Shown here: piece by piece, positions 59,028 through 64,000 of the stretch
Layout: the number at the start of each line of letters is the position of its first letter
Numbering within the stretch: the stretch's first letter is position 1
DNA from: Aestuariibacter sp. A3R04
Lineage (GTDB): Bacteria; Pseudomonadota; Gammaproteobacteria; Enterobacterales; Alteromonadaceae
Direction: 5' to 3'
Length of the DNA: 64,000 nt
Assembly: GCF_018860805.1 (NCBI RefSeq)
Contig: NZ_JAHKQR010000011.1
Coordinates: 1,048,366-1,112,365 of the forward strand
The notes under the pieces: generated by a model
Database searches by the model: none
What the model was told of the DNA's origin: nothing
The model's input: the letters and a program-made list of their open reading frames with translations, nothing else
Program-made: the position numbers and the translations under genes

Positions 59028-59474
59028 AATTAATGCCTGTTTGATCCGTAGGGATTAGAATTACTTGTTGTTTTTATGTCCTGACATAGTAATTCAGTTG
59101 TTTTACCTGTTAATAGCCTCATCCACTGAGTTGTTAACAATTTGTGAAGTAATTTAACGCCTAATTTACAAGAGTATCATCGAGTTTTATTAAGCGCACT
59201 GAGTATATCCAGCGCATTGTACAATTACAATTTTTTGTACTGTATTAAGACTTTAGTCGTATACCTTTTCAACATTGTTTCACATAGTAATACCCAGAAT
59301 ACAAAATGCGCCCGCGGCTTTGCTACACTGAACTGCGCAGAACACTACACACCACTGATATTACACCAACACCGCTTTTTTCGAAAGGCAGATGAAACGA
59401 TTGTAATACGTGGTTTATATCCTGATTTAAGTACGATTTTCTAGTCTATAAATTTTATTAAAGTTAACTAACAA

Positions 59475-59528
59475 TAGTTGTAATAGACTATTTGCGTTTT
59501 AAATATCACACTGGAGTAGTTGTAATAG
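59475..59528. repeat. 12-bp direct repeat upstream of gltA
   Basis: TAGTTGTAATAG occurs at 59475-59486 and again, identically, at 59517-59528. The 42-bp spacing equals four helical turns, so both copies face the same side of the DNA. It may be a tandem regulator site upstream of the gltA promoter. Confidence 0.55.
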
Positions 59529-59585
59529 GTATTGAATTATCTTTTTAATATGTTGGAATAAGAATTATACAATTTTGCAATTAAA

Positions 59586-59615
59586 TTGACTTTTCACTGC
59601 ATTTTAAAGTAAAAC
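59586..59615 (+). promoter_or_regulatory. Candidate sigma-70 promoter of gltA
   Basis: TTGACT at 59586-59591 and TAAAAC at 59610-59615 with an 18-base spacer, about 75 bases upstream of the gltA ATG. Matches are 5/6 and 4/6. Confidence 0.5.
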
Positions 59616-59692
59616 TACGCCACTTTTTTCTAACATCGAAGACGTTTCTACGTTGGGCATGTTGCCAAAGAAACATTCTGAGGAGAGCATTT

Positions 59693-60973
59693 ATGGCAGA
59701 TCAGAAGGCCATTCTGAAAGCCGGAGACAAAGAAATCGAACTACCGATTTTATCCGGAACCGAGGGTCAAGATGTAATTGATGTACGTTCATTAGGAGCT
59801 CACGGCTATTTTACTTTCGACCCAGGTTTTATGGCTACGGGTTCTTGTGAGTCAGCCATTACCTATATCGACGGCACAAAAGGTGTTTTGTTACATCGCG
59901 GTTACCCAATAGAAGAGCTTGCACGCGACGCCTCCTACCTAGAAGTTTGTTACATGCTTCTCAACGGTGAAGCACCTAACAAAGACGAATATAAAGAGTT
60001 TAGCGCGACTATTACTCGTCACACAATGGTTCACGAACAGATCAACATGTTCTTCCACGGTTTCCGCAACGATGCTCACCCAATGGCAATGTTGTGTGGT
60101 ACTGTTGGTGCAATGTCATCCTTCTACCACAGCGATTTGGATGTTACTGATCCTGAAGCGCGTAAGCGCAGTGCACATCGCTTAATTGCGAAGATGCCTA
60201 CACTGGTTGCTATGTGCTATAAATACAACGTTGGTCAACCGTTTGTATATCCCCGTAACGATTTGAGTTACGCGGGTAACTTCTTAAATATGATGTTCTC
60301 TGTTCCTGCAGAAAATTACAAAATCAGTCCGGCGGTTGAGCGGGCGATGGATCGTATCTTCACGTTGCACGCAGATCACGAACAAAACGCCTCTACGTCT
60401 ACCGTAAGATTGGCTGGTTCTTCAGGGGCGAACCCCTATGCTTGCATAGCTGCAGGTGTCGCATCGCTATGGGGGCCTGCTCACGGCGGCGCTAATGAAG
60501 CGTGTCTTAACATGCTTGAAGAAATCGGCAGTGTCGATCGCATTCCCGAATTCATTGAGCGTGCTAAAGACAAAAGCGATCCATTCCGACTGATGGGTTT
60601 CGGTCACCGTGTTTACAAAAACTATGACCCACGAGCAACCGTTATGCGAGAAAGTTGCCACGAAGTACTTGCAGAGCTAAACGTTCAGGATCCATTACTT
60701 GATGTCGCAATGGAACTCGAAAAAATTGCTCTGAATGACCCCTACTTTGCAGAGAAGAAACTATTTCCAAACGTTGACTTCTACTCTGGCATCATTCTTA
60801 AGGCAATTGGTATTCCCACAAATATGTTTACCTGTATCTTTGCCTTATCCCGCACTGTGGGCTGGATTTCTCACTGGCATGAAATGATGAGTGATCCAAA
60901 ACAGAAGATCGGCCGTCCACGTCAAATGTATACAGGGTATAATAAGAGAAAATTTTCACCACTCGAAAAATAA
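59693..60973 (+). CDS. gltA: Citrate synthase (type II, hexameric)
   Basis: Condenses oxaloacetate with acetyl-CoA to citrate, the entry of the TCA cycle. The 426-residue protein is of the NADH-sensitive gammaproteobacterial type. The catalytic residues His264 (GPAHGGAN), His305 (GFGHRVYKN) and Asp362 (VDFYSG) fall at exactly the E. coli positions. A strong GAGGAGAG ribosome site precedes the ATG. The gene is divergent from sdhCDAB and is followed by a strong terminator. Confidence 0.98.
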   Translation: MADQKAILKAGDKEIELPILSGTEGQDVIDVRSLGAHGYFTFDPGFMATGSCESAITYIDGTKGVLLHRGYPIEELARDASYLEVCYMLLNGEAPNKDEYKEFSATITRHTMVHEQINMFFHGFRNDAHPMAMLCGTVGAMSSFYHSDLDVTDPEARKRSAHRLIAKMPTLVAMCYKYNVGQPFVYPRNDLSYAGNFLNMMFSVPAENYKISPAVERAMDRIFTLHADHEQNASTSTVRLAGSSGANPYACIAAGVASLWGPAHGGANEACLNMLEEIGSVDRIPEFIERAKDKSDPFRLMGFGHRVYKNYDPRATVMRESCHEVLAELNVQDPLLDVAMELEKIALNDPYFAEKKLFPNVDFYSGIILKAIGIPTNMFTCIFALSRTVGWISHWHEMMSDPKQKIGRPRQMYTGYNKRKFSPLEK

Positions 60974-60987
60974 CCTGAAACATCATA

Positions 60988-61015
60988 AAATAGCGCCTCA
61001 GGGCGCTATTTTTTT
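60988..61015 (+). terminator. Terminator of gltA
   Basis: AAATAGCGCC / GGCGCTATTT with a 4-base loop and a T-run. It ends only 11 bases before the next start codon, so its tail abuts the ribosome site of the DUF3429 gene. Confidence 0.92.
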
Positions 61016-61025
61016 GGAGATCATC

Positions 61026-61448
61026 ATGCCCTACTCTGTCGTTCTACTCGGTGTTTTCGGATTATTTCCGTTTTTCGCACTGCCTTTGCTGGCATCACTA
61101 GGTTTGCTTTCTATCGGAGAAAGTGCCCGCTATTTCATTCAATACTCTGCGGTCTTACTGTCATTTTTTGGTGGGATCTACTGGTGGGACGCTTTACAAA
61201 AAAACGCATTCGACAAACAGATTTACATTGCTATGTTACCCACAATAGTGGGCTGGCTTTGTCTGGTATTCTCTGGCGATTACAGAGTACTGGGCGTGCT
61301 ATCTCTAAGCTACCTTGCCGTGTTGGTATACGACAAAAAAAGCCTGGTGCTATCCAAAGAAGCGATTGTCTCATACATCACGCTCAGGATGGGACTTACT
61401 ACTATTGTCGTGTTGTGTCACGCTTGGCTAATATTTCTGTTGGATTAA
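61026..61448 (+). CDS. DUF3429 membrane protein
   Basis: A 140-residue inner-membrane protein of unknown function with four to five hydrophobic helices. The segments GLFPFFALP, YSAVLLSFFGGIYWWD and MLPTIVGWL fit the DUF3429 family. ATG 61026 has a GGAGA site 6 bases upstream. Longer in-frame starts fall inside gltA and are rejected. The gltA terminator directly before it suggests low, read-through-dependent expression or a separate promoter. Confidence 0.83.
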   Translation: MPYSVVLLGVFGLFPFFALPLLASLGLLSIGESARYFIQYSAVLLSFFGGIYWWDALQKNAFDKQIYIAMLPTIVGWLCLVFSGDYRVLGVLSLSYLAVLVYDKKSLVLSKEAIVSYITLRMGLTTIVVLCHAWLIFLLD

Positions 61449-61469
61449 CCGCACTTTATTATGCAATAG

Positions 61470-61496
61470 AAAACCCCGTTTTATTGACGGGGTTTT
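61470..61496. terminator. Bidirectional terminator
   Basis: AAAACCCCG / CGGGGTTTT with a 9-base loop between the convergent DUF3429 and phosphomannomutase genes. T-runs occur on both strands. Confidence 0.85.
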
Positions 61497-61522
61497 GTTT
61501 AGCTCACATAACTTATTCACCG

Positions 61523-62983
61523 CTATTCGGCACGTATAATACTGAGTAACTCTTCAGTTTTAGCTTCCATCAACGCGATATCGCCTCTCGACTCCACATT
61601 GAGGCGAATAACTGGTTCTGTATTCGATTTTCTAAGATTAAATCGCCAGTTATCAAATTCATAGCCAATACCGTCGGTATCGTCTATTACCTTTGCCTGA
61701 GACTCATAGTTCGCCTGAATTCTCGCCAGAGCCGCGTCAGCATCTTTCAACAGGCTGTTTATTTCCCCTGAAGAAGGAAACGCCTGAATGCGGGCATGTA
61801 CCATTTCTGCCAGAGACTTCCCTTGAACACAAAGCAGTTCTGCGACCAATAACCAAGGGATCATCCCAGAATCACAATAAGCAAAATCACGGAAATAATG
61901 ATGAGCACTCATTTCACCACCGTAAACAGCGTCTTCTTTTCGCATACGCTCTTTAATAAATGCATGACCCGTTTTGCTCTTTACTGGAATGCCATCCGCC
62001 CGAGCAACAATATCTTCTGTATTCCAGTACACACGTGGATCGTAGATAATCTTAGCTTTTGCTTCTTTCTCAATAAAAGCCTGCGCCAGCAGACCAACAA
62101 TGTAGTACCCTTCAATGAACTCACCATTAGCGTCAAACAAGAAGCAACGGTCGAAATCCCCATCCCACGCAATACCGAAATCAGCGCCATTTTCTACCAC
62201 TGCATTAGCTGTATCGGCGCGATTTTCGGGCAACAACGGGTTCGGTATGCCATTGGGAAAAGTGCCATCCGGATGATGGTTTATCTTAACGAATTCCACC
62301 GGCACACCGCGCTCGACAAACAGTTTCTCGATAGCATCAAGGACTTTCCCGGCTGCGCCATTTCCGGCATTTACCACCAGCTTCATGGGCTTTAGCTTTG
62401 CCAGATCAATGTATGAAACAATGTGTTCGACATAGTCGGCAAGACAATCTTTTTTAACATACCGTTCAGACGCTTTCAAAACCAATTCAGACACATGTGC
62501 GTGTCCGTTGAAAAACGCCTCATCTTCAATACTTGCACCTTCACAATAAAACGCCAGACGAGCCGAAACTTCATTTTCAGGCAAAGCTTCTGCAGCGACT
62601 TTTATTGCATTTAATCCTGTATCACCACTTATGGGTACTGAGCCCGCTTTTACCAGCTTCATGCCATTGTAGTTGATCGGGTTGTGACTGGCTGTTACCT
62701 CTATCCCACCATCTACGCCCAAGTGCTTGGTAGCAAAATAAATTTCTTCGGTGCCGGTCATACCCAAATCTATGACCTTAGCTCCACCGTCAATTAACCC
62801 CGCACTCAACGCCAGTTTTAAAGGGGCAGATGTTAAACGAACATCACCACCCACTACCACTGTTTTTGCCGCAAGTTCTTGGGCAAACGCTCGCCCAATA
62901 CGATAGGCCACAGATTCAGATAACTGGCTGTTCAATTCACCGCGAATGTCATACGCTTTAAAACAAGTAATCGGTTGTGTCAT
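61523..62983 (-). CDS. manB: Phosphomannomutase (ManB/CpsG type)
   Basis: Interconverts mannose-6-phosphate and mannose-1-phosphate for GDP-mannose synthesis. The 486-residue alpha-D-phosphohexomutase has the phosphoserine loop [14 protein letters not shown] (Ser99), the metal-binding DGDFDRC, the sugar-binding [10 protein letters not shown] and the C-terminal phosphate-binding [13 protein letters not shown]. It starts at ATG 62983, one base after the manC stop, so the two form an operon. Phosphoglucomutase side activity is possible in this family. Confidence 0.93.
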   Translation of the reverse strand: MTQPITCFKAYDIRGELNSQLSESVAYRIGRAFAQELAAKTVVVGGDVRLTSAPLKLALSAGLIDGGAKVIDLGMTGTEEIYFATKHLGVDGGIEVTASHNPINYNGMKLVKAGSVPISGDTGLNAIKVAAEALPENEVSARLAFYCEGASIEDEAFFNGHAHVSELVLKASERYVKKDCLADYVEHIVSYIDLAKLKPMKLVVNAGNGAAGKVLDAIEKLFVERGVPVEFVKINHHPDGTFPNGIPNPLLPENRADTANAVVENGADFGIAWDGDFDRCFLFDANGEFIEGYYIVGLLAQAFIEKEAKAKIIYDPRVYWNTEDIVARADGIPVKSKTGHAFIKERMRKEDAVYGGEMSAHHYFRDFAYCDSGMIPWLLVAELLCVQGKSLAEMVHARIQAFPSSGEINSLLKDADAALARIQANYESQAKVIDDTDGIGYEFDNWRFNLRKSNTEPVIRLNVESRGDIALMEAKTEELLSIIRAE

Positions 62984-62984
62984 A

Positions 62985-64000
62985 TTATTTATCTGCGCTC
63001 TTAGTTCTTCCGTAGCGATCTGAAAAACGGACAATGTCGTCTTCACCTAAATACGTACCTGATTGCACTTCAATGAGTTCAAGGGGAATTTTTCCCGGAT
63101 TCTCCAGTGAGTGAACTTGGCCGATTGGTATGTAAGTTGATTCGTTTTCAGTAACCAGTAACGTGTCTGTTCCAATGGTCACTTTAGCCGTACCTGCAAC
63201 CACAACCCAGTGCTCTGCGCGATGGTGGTGCATTTGAACCGACAACTGCTCACCAGGTTTTACTTTTATGCGCTTAACCTGAAAACGATGACCCGAATCA
63301 ATCGCATCGTAGCTGCCCCAAGGGCGGAAAACTTCTCGATGGTATTCAAACTCTGGACGTTTTTCAGCTTTAAGCCGGTTTACGACATTTTTGATATCTT
63401 GCACTTTGTCTTTGTGAGCAACCATAATTGCATCTTTGGTTTCCACCACAACAACATTGTCTAAACCGATCACCGATATCAATCGCTCTTCGGCATTGAC
63501 ATAACTGTTGTTAACACCTTCCAGAATAGCATCGCCAATGATCACATTGCCACGTGTATCTTTCTCTGCTGTTTCCCAAAGAGATGACCAGCTTCCAACA
63601 TCTGACCAACCGGCGTCAAGAGGCACCATTGCGGCATTCTGAGTCTTTTCCATTACCGCGTAGTCAATGGAATCATTCGGGCAAGTCGCAAATATGTCAG
63701 CATCAACACGAATAAAATCCAAATCATTAGATTCCGTTTCAATTGCACTACGGCACACTGACAAAATCTCTGGATTGAATTTTTCCAACTCTTCAAGATA
63801 ACGACTCGCTCTAAACATGAACATACCGCTATTCCAGAAATATTTTCCTGAAGCAACATACCCTTCCGCGGTGGTGTAATCGGGCTTTTCTACAAACTCC
63901 GCGACGTCAAAACCGTCTCCTTTGGTTTCTCCCGCCTTAATATATCCGTACCCGGTGTGCGGTTGGTCAGGAACAATCCCGAAGGTCACCAATGCACCGG
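62985..64000 (-). CDS. manC: Mannose-1-phosphate guanylyltransferase / mannose-6-phosphate isomerase (partial)
   Basis: The 5' part lies beyond the right edge of the window, and about 335 C-terminal codons are seen. The visible part covers the second half of the nucleotidyltransferase domain ([42 protein letters not shown]) and the C-terminal cupin isomerase domain ([33 protein letters not shown]). It converts mannose-1-phosphate and GTP to GDP-mannose, used for exopolysaccharide or O-antigen. It is upstream of and coupled to manB. Confidence 0.94.
   Translation of the reverse strand, partial: GALVTFGIVPDQPHTGYGYIKAGETKGDGFDVAEFVEKPDYTTAEGYVASGKYFWNSGMFMFRASRYLEELEKFNPEILSVCRSAIETESNDLDFIRVDADIFATCPNDSIDYAVMEKTQNAAMVPLDAGWSDVGSWSSLWETAEKDTRGNVIIGDAILEGVNNSYVNAEERLISVIGLDNVVVVETKDAIMVAHKDKVQDIKNVVNRLKAEKRPEFEYHREVFRPWGSYDAIDSGHRFQVKRIKVKPGEQLSVQMHHHRAEHWVVVAGTAKVTIGTDTLLVTENESTYIPIGQVHSLENPGKIPLELIEVQSGTYLGEDDIVRFSDRYGRTKSADK

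Larger units (their letters stand above)
59028..59692. other. Divergent sdhC / gltA regulatory region
   Basis: 665 bases of AT-rich sequence without a credible gene. It contains the candidate gltA promoter, a 12-bp direct repeat, a small dyad GTACAA / TTGTAC at 59219-59240 and scattered TGTTAA-like motifs. In E. coli the same divergent gap is controlled by ArcA and CRP. I can only say that comparable sites are plausible here. Confidence 0.6.

Noticed and set aside
59108..59137. Two TGTTAA motifs resembling ArcA half-sites near sdhC
   Set aside because: The 24-bp spacing does not fit the usual ArcA direct-repeat spacing and the region is AT-rich, so I do not call them sites.
59217..59444. Plus-strand open frame of 75 codons in the sdhC/gltA gap
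   Set aside because: Composition and codon use look random, there is no good ribosome site and no recognisable motif. The region is better explained as regulatory.

Overview
The window is chromosomal DNA of a marine-type gammaproteobacterium, most likely Alteromonadales (Alteromonas/Aestuariibacter-like). This is inferred from protein content: CysB, SohB, TrhO, RlmA, CmoM, YciK, YejK-YejL-YejM and GlnS in gammaproteobacterial form, a VolA/Pla-1-type surface lipase, and the divergent gltA / sdhCDAB-sucABCD arrangement. I see no rRNA, tRNA, CRISPR array, insertion sequence, integrase or phage gene. The region reads as core genome, densely packed, with many intrinsic terminators between convergent genes.

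Layout. 0.1-8.8 kb: pabB-nudL, sdaA, cysB, a soluble orphan histidine kinase and a membrane-anchored protein, then a LysR regulator divergent from a 3-oxoacid CoA-transferase (scoAB). 8.8-19.4 kb: DEAD-box helicase, EF-hand protein, TrhO, a REC-TPR response regulator, a DUF6279-type lipoprotein, pfkA, a LytS/LytTR-type two-component pair, an Mpo1-like membrane protein and a PilZ protein. 19.4-28.2 kb: M61 peptidase, M23 peptidase, a tandem PTPS/QueD-like protein, yejK divergent from yejL-yejM, rlmA and a 3-hydroxyisobutyryl-CoA hydrolase. 28.3-42 kb: a second REC-TPR regulator, a beta-hydroxyacid dehydrogenase, D-lactate dehydrogenase, a sohB-tetR-ybgI-cmoM run, a large lipase lipoprotein, yciK, a CE6-type esterase and glnS. 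42-46.3 kb: a small alpha-glucan locus (LacI regulator, GH13 amylase lipoprotein, GPH-type sugar transporter). 47-49 kb: an exosortase-type acyltransferase without its usual partners, and a SpoU methyltransferase. 49.1-61.5 kb: the TCA block sucD-sucC-sucB-sucA, sdhB-sdhA-sdhD-sdhC (all minus strand), divergent from gltA, followed by a DUF3429 protein. 61.5-64 kb: phosphomannomutase and the 3' part of manC, giving GDP-mannose for surface polysaccharide.

How it works together. The TCA block gives citrate synthase, 2-oxoglutarate dehydrogenase E1/E2, succinyl-CoA synthetase and succinate dehydrogenase. ScoAB and the hydrolase/dehydrogenase genes feed acyl-CoA and branched-chain carbon into it. 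Sugar enters through the alpha-glucan locus and PfkA.

I found no clear new multi-gene system. The most interesting signals are: two paralogous REC-TPR response regulators 16 kb apart with no kinase beside either one, plus an orphan kinase without a sensor domain nearby; a YejM homologue with a shortened, motif-poor periplasmic domain; a tandem PTPS protein with one apparently dead half; a candidate small RNA near 48.25-48.36 kb; a 12-bp direct repeat spaced 42 bp upstream of gltA; and candidate palindromic operators upstream of the sugar transporter.
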